A stretch of 64,000 nt of DNA from Candidatus Zhuqueibacterota bacterium. Lineage in GTDB: Bacteria; Zhuqueibacterota; Zhuqueibacteria; Residuimicrobiales; Oceaniaggregativiventaceae. The DNA lies in NCBI GenBank assembly GCA_014728085.1, contig WJMF01000020.1, positions 1 through 64,000 of the forward strand, written 5' to 3'. How positions within the stretch are numbered: the stretch's first letter is position 1; each line of letters begins with the position of its first letter. Of this stretch, positions 45,310 through 54,672 are shown piece after piece. The position numbers and the translations under genes were made by a program. The notes below the pieces were generated by a model. The model worked only from the letters and a program-made list of their open reading frames with translations, was not told the DNA's origin and did no database searches.

Positions 45310-48300
45310 CTAGCTACCTCGAATAGCGATATTAACCTCAATACCAAATTCCTTGAAAGAAGAGTCTCCGAGTATTTTATTGTGAGTCTTGCCAATTTCA
45401 AAATGTGTGCCCCCCCGTACGCGGTTGCTGAAACTATATCGAATGCTGGGTTTGAAGGTCCATTTGCTCGTTTCCGCGCTTATGCCCCACTTGCCTTCAT
45501 TACCGCGGTATTTTTCCGTTTTATTGCTCCCCATGTTAAAAGCGATCTGAATATCGATATTATTTTTCAGACGCATATTATTAAACGGCCAAACCGGTAT
45601 AGGGATGCGGAAATCGCTTCGCTTTGAATAACTGGCTGAAAAACTGAGTTCAGAACTTGATGTCCGCGTTCCGCCCACACCAAATCCTTTGTTTAAATTC
45701 TCCTTTTCCGACGTGTTATAGCGGACCTGCATACTGATACCATTGCTCATCGACAAATTAAGTCCGACCAGTGGCCTGAAACTTGCATCCGTATCCGTTT
45801 TGGTGATATTGTCTTCCTGATTATCAAAGGTTTCGCTTAAACGGCTGCTGTAGGCATGATCCAGAGAAATGCGCTGGAAATATTTGTTTACAAGGGGCAA
45901 TTTTTCAAGACCGCTGACTTTAAAATTCCAGTCCGGCCCCGGTCCGTTCATGTCGCCCAGCCTGATCCAGCTCTGGGTCCGCTGGCCGGTTAATTGCGTG
46001 CTTTTGTTCTTTTGCGAGCTTACATCATATTTTAGCGTCAGCTTGACGTTGCGCGAAATGGAAAAACCGGATGATACGCTCCATGATAAATTATTGCTGT
46101 AGGAACTGCGATTCAATGTAGCTCCGGTACTGCCCTCGCCTGACTCTTGTTTCTGAATATCAATACCAATACTGTCCTCTAGTCCGAATTGATACTGCCA
46201 GGAAGGCATCCCTCTCAGGCCATATTCAGAGGCATTTTCGCGCCACGATCCGTTAAAGCTAAAGGGCTCAAATATGGTGAAAAATTTGAAAAAATAGCCC
46301 GCAGCGGAATAAAAAATATTTGATCCGTCATCTTCTTCGCCTTCTTTATCCTCCTGGTTCTGTGTACCCGGTGGTCTCTGAGGTGTGCGGCGAGCGGGGC
46401 GCATGCGACGCCCACCGGGACCTTCACCGGTAACGGAATTGATCAGCGTTCGCAGGTTAAACGAACCGGATAAGGAAACATTACGATTGCGGCGCACATT
46501 GCGGGGATCGGTTTTATTCTGCCGGTTATAGGAAAAGTTATAGCTATTGCTGAAGGAAAAATTATTGGTCAGCCAGCTGAACATCTTGGGATTGAATTTA
46601 ACGGAAAAATTTTGATCCAGTTTGCTTAAAAGTCCCAGCTCACCGTTGATCAGGTCATCTACCAGCTCCATATCGATAATCGCACTGGTGTTATAGTCAC
46701 GTAAATCATGGGTATACTGACGCCCCATATCAAGGGTGAGATTCTCGAAAATATTCATCTGTAAAGAATGATTCCGGCTTATTGAATGACTGCTGTTCTC
46801 CGACGGCACGCCGGTACGGGTTTCTGATTTGTTGATGTTTTTAGAAGCATCGATGCTGTTGCTGATTCTGGAAGGAGTGTAATAAAGCTTCAAGCCCGCT
46901 AATTTCCGAACCCATTTGGATTCCCCCAGCCATTTGAAAGGGCGGATATAATTGTCGCCAAAGGTAATGCCCCAATCGATATTACCCGCCTCCCGCTCAC
47001 TGGTGGAAAACAGGGTTCGGGAATCGCTGCTCTCGCTTTCATTTTTACTATAGCGCACCTTGAGGCCGGATAAAAGGTTTTTTACAAAAAAGTTTTGCGA
47101 GCGTGAATTAAATCCCAGTGAAACATTATATCCCAATCTTGTGCTGGCTTTTTGCACTTGCTCTATAACGGAATCCGGCGTCGTGTCGGTAATTTCAACA
47201 TCGGTTCCGGGAACGTATTTGGGCGTCGCCTCTGAATTGGCATAATTCCAGCTGACCGGAAGAGATATGCCCAATTGGGAAGGCAAAAACTTGTCCAGCT
47301 GAATGGATGTGTTGTAATTATAGCTGAATTCATTATCTCCGGTACCAAAACGCTGGGCAACGTTATGAAAGTCTGCATCCTCCTTGGTCACCTCACCATT
47401 AAAACGTATCAAATCGGCCCAGGCAAAATCCAACCGGCTGCGCATGGCCATACCCTTTTCTTTCTTCACTCTGGAAAGGCGCAGCTCGTTCATATAGACC
47501 TGGCCATGAAACGGTATCAGATTTTGATCTTCTTTACCGTTCTTGCGTTCATGCAAATGTATCACACCATCAGGGCCTATTTGATAGCGCTTGCCGTGAA
47601 TACAATTTTTAACACCTGCAATCAGGTTTCGAACGTTGCGAAGCGCAGGTTCCCCCTTGATGCGGAGCGTTGTGCGATCATCGAGTTGTTGAATAAACAC
47701 CAATTCACCGCGGTCATAATAGGAACTGTCGAGTTTTAATGCAGAAAATTCGACCAGATCGATTTCAATGGTATTGGGTGACCAGCCGCTCAAAAGGCGT
47801 TTGCGGATTTCATAGTAATTGTTCTTATCCGCACCAAACCTGAGGAAAAATTCAATATTGCTGCTCGTGTCGGTAATATGTCTGCCATAGAAATCCCTGG
47901 CATACACGTACATTTTAAGCGTTTTATAATGAATATAGTCCTGCGGATCATAAAATGTTTTTTGAATAATGCCGGTCTCATCAGCACCCAAACCGTCTAC
48001 ATTCAACACCAGCGATTGTTCCTTGGCCTGAACCTGTGTAATTCTGTCGACCTCTCCGGCAACACCGGGAGGGGGAATATACTCGGGGTTATCATGTGTA
48101 TTCACAACCGAAACGGTTACCTTGGGATCTTCCTGGAGATCATAACTGTCAGGATCCAGTCCCGTAGAGGTACCGCCTTCTTTCCACTCGTTTCCGACCA
48201 AATTCACTTCAGCGATATATATTCGGTGGGTACCCGATTTTTCAAATCCATCTACCCAGATTCGCACATATTCTATAAGAGAGATATCGGGCGTCCCGAT

Positions 48301-51300
48301 CTGTTGCTTTGTCGGTTCAGATGCATCGATCGGAATGCGATAAAGTCGCCAGCCATAATCGGTGCCGCTTTCGAGATCAATACTTTTGCCGGCGATATAT
48401 TTTGAATCAGGATGATTGTCTCCCAGCGTAAATGAATATTCAAAATAGTCATTTCTAAGATCGACATCGCCATTGCCGTTCATATCCTCCGTATCCGGAT
48501 AGCGACCGCCATTGTCGTTGGCATTATTTTCAGTACCGTTGACGCGGCTATAATCGATTTCCCCCGCATCCTTGGGGTCATAGCGCCAGTCATCATAGCT
48601 CAATGGTTCGCCCCAGTCCCGAACGCCGTTGCTATTCAGATCCCAAAAATCATTAGGGTCAGCGCCCTTCATCTCGTCCAGGCCGGTATCTTCTCCATCA
48701 TCGAGAACACCGTTTCGAATGCTGCCTTCAATTCTGTCTTCTGTGTTCAGGGATCCATTGGGTATGATATCTTCCGAAACCTGACCCAAATCGATATGTA
48801 CGCGGCCCTGTTGTCCCCGAATCCAGACTTCAAGAAACTTGGCCTCGGTCTGGTTGCGATAGCCGGCAGAAAGGTCCCGTTGTATACCATTCCAGGACTC
48901 GGTTATGTTGGCGATGGAATCGGCCGGGGTAAAATCCATAACCATAATGTTGGTCCGCTGAGCAACGTTGGCGTTGATATCGCGGTTGGGCCAGATTTCC
49001 CTGATCGGCCACTGATTATAGGGATTAAAATAAACCAGAGACCCCCGCTTTTCCAGGGTTCCCTGATCCGGATTAAAATATCTGTCGTCTTTTGGCGGAG
49101 AACAGTAATTCCATCCGCGGCGAATTACCCCAATCGGGGTAATGCGTTTGGCCGCTTCAAAATCATCGATATAGGCAACACCTTCGTTGTCGCCGGTATT
49201 TTTATTGTTTTTCGTGTTGGGATTGGGCAATACCTGGGCAATTTCGCCTTCAAATTTGAGAGAAGATGGTGATCGCGTTTCCACAAAAGGCAAAAAATTG
49301 GCAAACCGGGTGAGAAAAAAGGGCTTGAACGCGAGACTCGTGTTGACATCCCATACCATGTTGCGCATGGGGCCTTTACCGACGCGAATTTTTTGATCCA
49401 GCGTTGTCTCATTTAGATAGAGAAAGGTAGCACCGATAAAACTGTCTTCCCACAAATCATATTCGCCACGCACCCCCATAACGGTTTTTTTCTCGATTTG
49501 AAAGATCTGGTTGCTTTCATAGGTTATATCCAGATTGGCATTTGCGCTGGTAGCGGACTCGTCCAAAATCCGCAGAGTTCCGGTAAAATAATCAATGGTA
49601 TAATCGATGCCCCGTTGTAACATCCGTCCATTTAATCTGACTTCTTCTGAATTTTCTATAACATTCATCCCCAAAGAGTGTTCCGCCTTGCCGCCCTTGG
49701 ACGACTTGACATCGATATAGAACTTGCTTTCAGCACTGATCGCACTCTGAACGGTTGTATCGTACAAAGCAGGAGACAATTTCCCCTCTTCCTCTAGATA
49801 ATCTCGAAAGTTGCTGTCCTTCTCCGGATCAAAGGGCCTCAAAGCAGGAAACAAGAGTTCCCCCCTGGCCAGATTGAGAATATTGGGATTGTTATCGATT
49901 TTATTGTCGGGTACATTATCCCCGCTTTCATTGACCTTGTCGAGTCCAAATGCCTGCAAATAGGTCATCTTGGTACCGTTGAGAGGCAAGGTTTCCTGGG
50001 GATCACCGGAAGAGGGTTTGTAGAAAATTCGCACTTCAAATTCTTCCTCAGGAATATTACGCGCGCCGAGATAATATACATTTTTCCATTCCAGCGGCCA
50101 GGTGGCATCTGTGGGACGGGCTGTCTGCGTTTTCATTAGCCGCAACTGAATGTTCTTATCGGTATCCGGATTAAAGTTGATCTGTCCGCGTATACGGCCC
50201 GAGCTGTCGCGATATGCAATCGCCAACACCTCCCCATCTCTCAGGGGATTGTTCATGCGCAAATACCCGAGTTCAGTATCGACGTAATAATCTTCGTTTT
50301 TCTCGAGACGCAAAAAATAGCCGCGGTAATGATCGCTGTCTACAATAGAAGTGTCCTGCTCGGTGATCACCCGGCTGTCGTTTTCCGGTACCCAGGCCCA
50401 GCCGCGAATCGCCTCGGCATAATTGTATTCATAACGCGCTTCAGATTTGTAAACCTCGATTTCCTTGATAATACGATTGGGATCGATAATAAAAGCACCG
50501 CTTTCTTCGTCTCGTACCAGGTATTGCTGGCGGTAATATTCATCGAAAAAATAATAAACACCGCGGCGATATTCATAATCCTTTATCTGAAATGTCTCCT
50601 CTTCCGATCCGCCGGTGAGAGAAATCTTTTTCTTCTCCCCTTTTTCCTGACTGGCGATGGCGGTTAATTGCAGCCGTCCGATAGTGGCCGCTGCTTTGAT
50701 ACCGAAAAGACCGCTGCTTTTCCCTCCAAAGGTCACATAACGGGTGCCGGGCAGAGAAAGCGAAATATTTCCAGCCTCGATCGACTGGATAATCTCATCC
50801 TCATATCCTTCGTATTTGAGACGGATGTTATTATCAAAATCAAATGCGCGTTCGGAATCCTGATCGACGCCGATGGTAACTTTTTCTCCGATATGCCCCT
50901 GAACGCGAAAACGCTGGGTCTGCTCCATTTTAAAGCTGGTATCGTTGCCCCGGGTCATCGCGGTTTTAACTTCACTGCGGTCTTCACGGCGAAAACCGCC
51001 GCGAATGTTGATCTCGCCGGTTACATCCAGACCCACGGTACCACTACCGAATATCTTTTGAAAGGTCCTGTTCTTAATTTCCACCGGAATATCGATTCTC
51101 AATCCGCCTCCGCCGGAGCTCGAGTAGCGGGAACGATCTCCCAATTTGTTGAGCGAGGTTCGGTGCCAGAGCCGTTTAAGCTCACTCTGTCGTTTTTCTT
51201 CGATATAATTATCGACCGAAATATAGGTCGGTAAACGAAAATTGACGTCACCGATGGTTTCGACGAATTGCAGCCGGCTGCCGGTTGAATCGAGCTCAAC

Positions 51301-51534
51301 CGTTCTTTTAAAGCTCGACGTTCGGTGCTTTAAGAAAGATGAGCGCAATCCGTCCCGATGCATGCCGAGAAAAATTTCGTCCTCCTCCATCGGCACACGC
51401 GGATCATGACTATAGGGCATACGTATCCCGATGTAAGGAGGAAGCTCCTCACTTTGAGCGTACATATTCCCGGTCTGTCCGATTAAGAGGAAGCAGAAAA
51501 TAAATAAAAATGTATTTTTCCACAGTGTTTGCAT
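45310..51534 (-). CDS. sprA: Type IX secretion translocon protein SprA
   Basis: 2074-residue outer-membrane translocon, the giant beta-barrel through which type IX cargo leaves the periplasm. A signal peptide (1-27) is followed by SprA-type repeats. The clearest is near residues 165-260: GLDVTGEINIRGGFRREDRS, then EKVTIGVDQDSERAFDFDNN and SLPGTRYVTFGGKSSGLFG. Polar calcium-site-like stretches occur near 1020-1110 (NSNGVRDWGEP, DMNGNGDVDLRNDYFEYSF). The C-terminal half is a long series of barrel strands. Slightly shorter than typical SprA (about 2400). Unbroken over 6.2 kb. It heads a long minus-strand run with prmA, porU and porV. Confidence 0.94.
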   Translation of the reverse strand: MQTLWKNTFLFIFCFLLIGQTGNMYAQSEELPPYIGIRMPYSHDPRVPMEEDEIFLGMHRDGLRSSFLKHRTSSFKRTVELDSTGSRLQFVETIGDVNFRLPTYISVDNYIEEKRQSELKRLWHRTSLNKLGDRSRYSSSGGGGLRIDIPVEIKNRTFQKIFGSGTVGLDVTGEINIRGGFRREDRSEVKTAMTRGNDTSFKMEQTQRFRVQGHIGEKVTIGVDQDSERAFDFDNNIRLKYEGYEDEIIQSIEAGNISLSLPGTRYVTFGGKSSGLFGIKAAATIGRLQLTAIASQEKGEKKKISLTGGSEEETFQIKDYEYRRGVYYFFDEYYRQQYLVRDEESGAFIIDPNRIIKEIEVYKSEARYEYNYAEAIRGWAWVPENDSRVITEQDTSIVDSDHYRGYFLRLEKNEDYYVDTELGYLRMNNPLRDGEVLAIAYRDSSGRIRGQINFNPDTDKNIQLRLMKTQTARPTDATWPLEWKNVYYLGARNIPEEEFEVRIFYKPSSGDPQETLPLNGTKMTYLQAFGLDKVNESGDNVPDNKIDNNPNILNLARGELLFPALRPFDPEKDSNFRDYLEEEGKLSPALYDTTVQSAISAESKFYIDVKSSKGGKAEHSLGMNVIENSEEVRLNGRMLQRGIDYTIDYFTGTLRILDESATSANANLDITYESNQIFQIEKKTVMGVRGEYDLWEDSFIGATFLYLNETTLDQKIRVGKGPMRNMVWDVNTSLAFKPFFLTRFANFLPFVETRSPSSLKFEGEIAQVLPNPNTKNNKNTGDNEGVAYIDDFEAAKRITPIGVIRRGWNYCSPPKDDRYFNPDQGTLEKRGSLVYFNPYNQWPIREIWPNRDINANVAQRTNIMVMDFTPADSIANITESWNGIQRDLSAGYRNQTEAKFLEVWIRGQQGRVHIDLGQVSEDIIPNGSLNTEDRIEGSIRNGVLDDGEDTGLDEMKGADPNDFWDLNSNGVRDWGEPLSYDDWRYDPKDAGEIDYSRVNGTENNANDNGGRYPDTEDMNGNGDVDLRNDYFEYSFTLGDNHPDSKYIAGKSIDLESGTDYGWRLYRIPIDASEPTKQQIGTPDISLIEYVRIWVDGFEKSGTHRIYIAEVNLVGNEWKEGGTSTGLDPDSYDLQEDPKVTVSVVNTHDNPEYIPPPGVAGEVDRITQVQAKEQSLVLNVDGLGADETGIIQKTFYDPQDYIHYKTLKMYVYARDFYGRHITDTSSNIEFFLRFGADKNNYYEIRKRLLSGWSPNTIEIDLVEFSALKLDSSYYDRGELVFIQQLDDRTTLRIKGEPALRNVRNLIAGVKNCIHGKRYQIGPDGVIHLHERKNGKEDQNLIPFHGQVYMNELRLSRVKKEKGMAMRSRLDFAWADLIRFNGEVTKEDADFHNVAQRFGTGDNEFSYNYNTSIQLDKFLPSQLGISLPVSWNYANSEATPKYVPGTDVEITDTTPDSVIEQVQKASTRLGYNVSLGFNSRSQNFFVKNLLSGLKVRYSKNESESSDSRTLFSTSEREAGNIDWGITFGDNYIRPFKWLGESKWVRKLAGLKLYYTPSRISNSIDASKNINKSETRTGVPSENSSHSISRNHSLQMNIFENLTLDMGRQYTHDLRDYNTSAIIDMELVDDLINGELGLLSKLDQNFSVKFNPKMFSWLTNNFSFSNSYNFSYNRQNKTDPRNVRRNRNVSLSGSFNLRTLINSVTGEGPGGRRMRPARRTPQRPPGTQNQEDKEGEEDDGSNIFYSAAGYFFKFFTIFEPFSFNGSWRENASEYGLRGMPSWQYQFGLEDSIGIDIQKQESGEGSTGATLNRSSYSNNLSWSVSSGFSISRNVKLTLKYDVSSQKNKSTQLTGQRTQSWIRLGDMNGPGPDWNFKVSGLEKLPLVNKYFQRISLDHAYSSRLSETFDNQEDNITKTDTDASFRPLVGLNLSMSNGISMQVRYNTSEKENLNKGFGVGGTRTSSSELSFSASYSKRSDFRIPIPVWPFNNMRLKNNIDIQIAFNMGSNKTEKYRGNEGKWGISAETSKWTFKPSIRYSFSNRVRGGTHFEIGKTHNKILGDSSFKEFGIEVNIAIRGS

Positions 51535-51908
51535 GAAACGATCAGGAGCGCCTTAATATCATCCGTTCTATGACCCTATTGCCACAGAATATGCGTATTA
51601 TGTACCTTTTTTACCACGCTCTGGTGGTCTGTAGCAAAATTCGCTATAGGCCCTCCTAACGTTTGGGGATGGATTCGAGCAAGTGTATGTTTAAAGCCTT
51701 TAAAAACAAGAAAGTTTTGTCAATGTAACAATATTAAAAAGAAATTTCAATATAAAAATTATAATTACAGCATAAAAAAGTTTTAGATAAATGGATATTT
51801 TTCAATATATTTTAATACAAATATCAGACCAGAAGTAAAATCTTGGGAACATCTCTTAATATTATTATATTTAAAGAATAATAAATAGTTCCACAATAAA
51901 AGGAAATC
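51535..51908. other. 374-base divergent region between sprA and lptF
   Basis: AT-rich with a near-perfect palindrome TTTAAAGCCTTTAAA at 51690-51704 (7-bp arms, one central base) that could be an operator. TCGCTATAG at 51641-51649 gives TATAGC on the minus strand about 100 bases before sprA. Promoters for both genes should lie here, but I cannot assign them reliably. Confidence 0.45.
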
Positions 51909-53339
51909 TTGCTGTTGAAATATATACCAGCTACCAGACCCACAACACTGTGGCGTTACATTCTACAAGAACACATCGGCCCGTTCTTCTTTTCGATGGC
52001 GGTGATTACCCTGGTTTTTATTCTCAACCTGGTTTTTAAGGAATTGGGGCGTTTTCTCAGCCGTGGACTGGAGATTAATATTATTCTTGAATTCTTTTTC
52101 CTCAATATCGCATGGATGCTCGCTCTCACCGTCCCCATGTCGGTTCTGGTTGCAACCCTGATGACCTTTGGCCGCATGTCAGGAGACAATGAGATCGTCG
52201 CAATTAAAGCCAGCGGCATCAGCATTCTGCAGATCATCTTTCCCGTGCTGGTAGCCGGCAGCTGTCTGGCAGCCGGATTAATATGGTTTAACAATGAAAT
52301 TCTACCGGATTTTAATCATCGGGCCAGGTTGCTCATGTCGGATATCGCCAGAAAGAGACCGACACTGAGCCTCGAAGAAGGTGTCTTTTGTCGGGAAATA
52401 CCCGACTTTACCATTATGGTTCAAAAAATCAAAGAAAAACCGGATACCTCCTATGTGGAAAATATTCGCATCGAAGATGTTAGCGATCCCAATCGCATGA
52501 AAACCATTTATGCCGAAAACGGCAAAGTCTATTTTAACCAGGCTTTGGGAAGTCTTGTCTTTATTTTAAATAACGGCCAGGTTCACGAACTCGATCTCAA
52601 AACAATGGAACAGTACCGCATTCTCTCGTTCCCTAAACAGATCGTTTCGGTGGATATTCCCAATTTCAGAATAGAGCGAAGCCAATCACAACACCGGGGC
52701 GATCGGGAAAAAAGCGCCAGGGCCATGCTGGAAGAAATTGAACAGAACAAGAGGGAAATTGGCAGACAAAAAATGGAGATAGAGAATGTGGCCAACCAGT
52801 TTGCGCTCAAGTATTTTCCTCAACAGGAACAGTCGCAATCATCAAACCTGAGCCGCCTCTTTCCGAGAAGAGTGGTCGGCCATCCCGGCACAAGACATCA
52901 GAGAATCGCACTGGCCATATCCGATCATCTCCGGCTGGATCAAAAACTCGCCAATGCCAATGGAGTCATCAAAAGCAGGAAAAAGGAAAACGCCAAACTC
53001 ATGGTAGAAGTTCAAAAAAAATATTCCATTCCGATTTCCTGTATTGTCTTTATCCTCATCGGGGCGCCGCTGGGCATTATGTCGCGTAAAGGGAATCTAA
53101 CCGTGGCCGCGGGAACGAGTTTTTTCTTCTTTCTGCTTTACTGGGCCTCTCTGATCGGCGGCGAAGAGCTGGCCGATAATCAAATGATCACTCCATTCTG
53201 GGCAATGTGGGGTGCCAACATGATTGTGGGACTCACCGGTATCTATTTGCTCATTCGTTCGATTAAAGAATCCACGTTTATCAACTGGAACCGTTTGAAT
53301 AGCCTGATAAAGAGAAATAAGAATGAAAATACTCGATAG
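51909..53339 (+). CDS. lptF: Lipopolysaccharide export permease LptF
   Basis: Inner-membrane subunit of the LptB2FG transporter that lifts lipopolysaccharide toward the outer membrane. 476 residues. Six helices are placed as in the YjgP/YjgQ family: three near the N terminus (FFFSMAVITLVFILNLVF onward), a periplasmic beta-jellyroll (about 120-255), then three C-terminal helices from ISCIVFILIGAPLGIMSRKG. A Gln-rich charged coiled-coil stretch of about 100 residues (255-355) precedes the last helices; similar inserts are common in FCB LptF. The start is a TTG at 51909 with AAAGG six bases ahead. It overlaps lptG by 17 bases. Confidence 0.9.
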   Translation: MLLKYIPATRPTTLWRYILQEHIGPFFFSMAVITLVFILNLVFKELGRFLSRGLEINIILEFFFLNIAWMLALTVPMSVLVATLMTFGRMSGDNEIVAIKASGISILQIIFPVLVAGSCLAAGLIWFNNEILPDFNHRARLLMSDIARKRPTLSLEEGVFCREIPDFTIMVQKIKEKPDTSYVENIRIEDVSDPNRMKTIYAENGKVYFNQALGSLVFILNNGQVHELDLKTMEQYRILSFPKQIVSVDIPNFRIERSQSQHRGDREKSARAMLEEIEQNKREIGRQKMEIENVANQFALKYFPQQEQSQSSNLSRLFPRRVVGHPGTRHQRIALAISDHLRLDQKLANANGVIKSRKKENAKLMVEVQKKYSIPISCIVFILIGAPLGIMSRKGNLTVAAGTSFFFFLLYWASLIGGEELADNQMITPFWAMWGANMIVGLTGIYLLIRSIKESTFINWNRLNSLIKRNKNENTR

Positions 53340-54402
53340 ATACATACTCGGCCGCTTTACCGCCATATTGTTATTCGCTCTTGTCGCGTTTATTTCCATA
53401 TTTATCATCGTCGACCTGATCGAAAAACTGGATGATCTTCTTAAACAAAAAGTAGCCTTTTTTATTATCATCAAACTCTATCTCTTTTCTCTTCCCTACA
53501 TCATCGTCTTGACCCTGCCTGTGGCGATGTTGCTTTCAAGCCTCTTCAGCGTCGGAAATATGGCCCGGCAAAATGAACTCGTGGCCATGAAAGCTTCCGG
53601 ATTATCGCTTTACCGCATTCTCGCTCCCCTGTTTGTTTTCGGTTTTTTGGTAAGCCTCTTTGCCTGGGGGTTCGGTGAATTCGTTCTTCCCGGAGCAAGC
53701 GAGCGATATAATTATTTAAGAGATGAATATCTGGAAAAACATCGCGAAGCCTGGAGAAAACGTATCCTCAACCCTATTCTCCGGGACGATACCGGTAAGC
53801 TCTTGTCGATGCGCGATTTTCACACAGCTCAAAAAAGCGGCAATCTGGTCAGTATACGCCGCTTCGATGAAAACGAGAATCTCATCGGCCGCATCGACGC
53901 CAGAAGAATCGAGTGGCAGGATAGCGTCTGGATACTCTACGACGGATACGAACGCATTTTTAAACAAGGCGAAGAAATCGCCGTTCCGTTTGCAAAACGC
54001 AAATTCAATAAAACCAGCATAAAACCGCAAGATTTTGATCAACTGTTAAAAAATCCGGAAGAAATGTCGTTTAAGGAATTAAAAGCCTTTATCGAAGAAG
54101 TAAAACGGAATGGCGGAGATGCCGATAGATGGCTGGTCGATCTCTATTTAAAAACAGCTATTCCCCTGGCCAATTTTATCATCATCCTGTTCGGGGCCCC
54201 GCTCTCCTCGCCAAAACGCCGCGGAGGCATGGCCACCGGCTTCGGCGTCAGTCTGGTGATCTGCTTTGTCTACTTTGGAATCGTTAAAACCACACAAACC
54301 ATGGGACATAGCGGCCTGCTGCCGCCACTCCTTGCAGCCTGGGCAGCCAATATTGTATTTGCCATCGCCGGACTCTTTGTTCTGATGAGAACCTCAAAAT
54401 AA
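53323..54402 (+). CDS. lptG: Lipopolysaccharide export permease LptG
   Basis: Partner of LptF in the LptB2FG complex. 359 residues, usual length. The N terminus MKILDRYILGRFTAILLFAL matches the family; NELVAMKASGLSLYRILAP lies in the coupling region near residue 86; the periplasmic jellyroll spans about 120-235; and the C-terminal helices begin IPLANFIIILFGAPLSSPKRRGG. It lacks the coiled-coil insert of LptF. The gene starts inside lptF and ends at a strong terminator. LptB and LptC are not in the window. Confidence 0.92.
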   Translation: MKILDRYILGRFTAILLFALVAFISIFIIVDLIEKLDDLLKQKVAFFIIIKLYLFSLPYIIVLTLPVAMLLSSLFSVGNMARQNELVAMKASGLSLYRILAPLFVFGFLVSLFAWGFGEFVLPGASERYNYLRDEYLEKHREAWRKRILNPILRDDTGKLLSMRDFHTAQKSGNLVSIRRFDENENLIGRIDARRIEWQDSVWILYDGYERIFKQGEEIAVPFAKRKFNKTSIKPQDFDQLLKNPEEMSFKELKAFIEEVKRNGGDADRWLVDLYLKTAIPLANFIIILFGAPLSSPKRRGGMATGFGVSLVICFVYFGIVKTTQTMGHSGLLPPLLAAWAANIVFAIAGLFVLMRTSK

Positions 54403-54429
54403 AAAGCGGCAACTTTTGGTTGCCGCTTT
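54403..54429 (+). terminator. Terminator of lptF-lptG
   Basis: AAAGCGGCAAC (54403-54413) pairs perfectly with GTTGCCGCTTT (54419-54429) around TTTTG, right after the lptG stop. The hairpin is strong, and the downstream T-run is just the TTT of the stem, so release may be imperfect. Confidence 0.75.
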
Positions 54430-54565
54430 ACAAAAAAAGGTCAGAAAAGGAAGGGGATTAGCAGTCACCCTAAACTACAGCAACAATAGTGCCAACGTCA
54501 CCCCCCATAACCAAATTAACACAAGCACAATATAAACAATCCAATAGTAAAATTTCCACTTTATT

Positions 54566-54612
54566 AAAAAGTGTTCTAAAATAGAACAGTGTCTCAAGGC
54601 GAGACACTGTTC
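54566..54612 (-). terminator. Terminator of the GHL10 gene, with an alternative hairpin
   Basis: On the minus strand GAACAGTGTCTC pairs perfectly over 12 bases with GAGACACTGTTC around a 5-base loop (54584-54612), and TTTTT follows at 54570-54566. Between them TGTTCTA and TAGAACA can form a second hairpin that competes with the main stem. Confidence 0.7.
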
Positions 54613-54672
54613 GGGGGATGGGTCCGACCAGAGAAAAGCAGGTCAGCCGACCATACCCGTTGCCATGACTTT

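Noticed and set aside
45240-45310. GC-rich stretch after sprA as a terminator
   Set aside because: The complementary bases do not form a stable stem next to a T-run; a short GAG/CTC pairing before TTTTTT is too weak.
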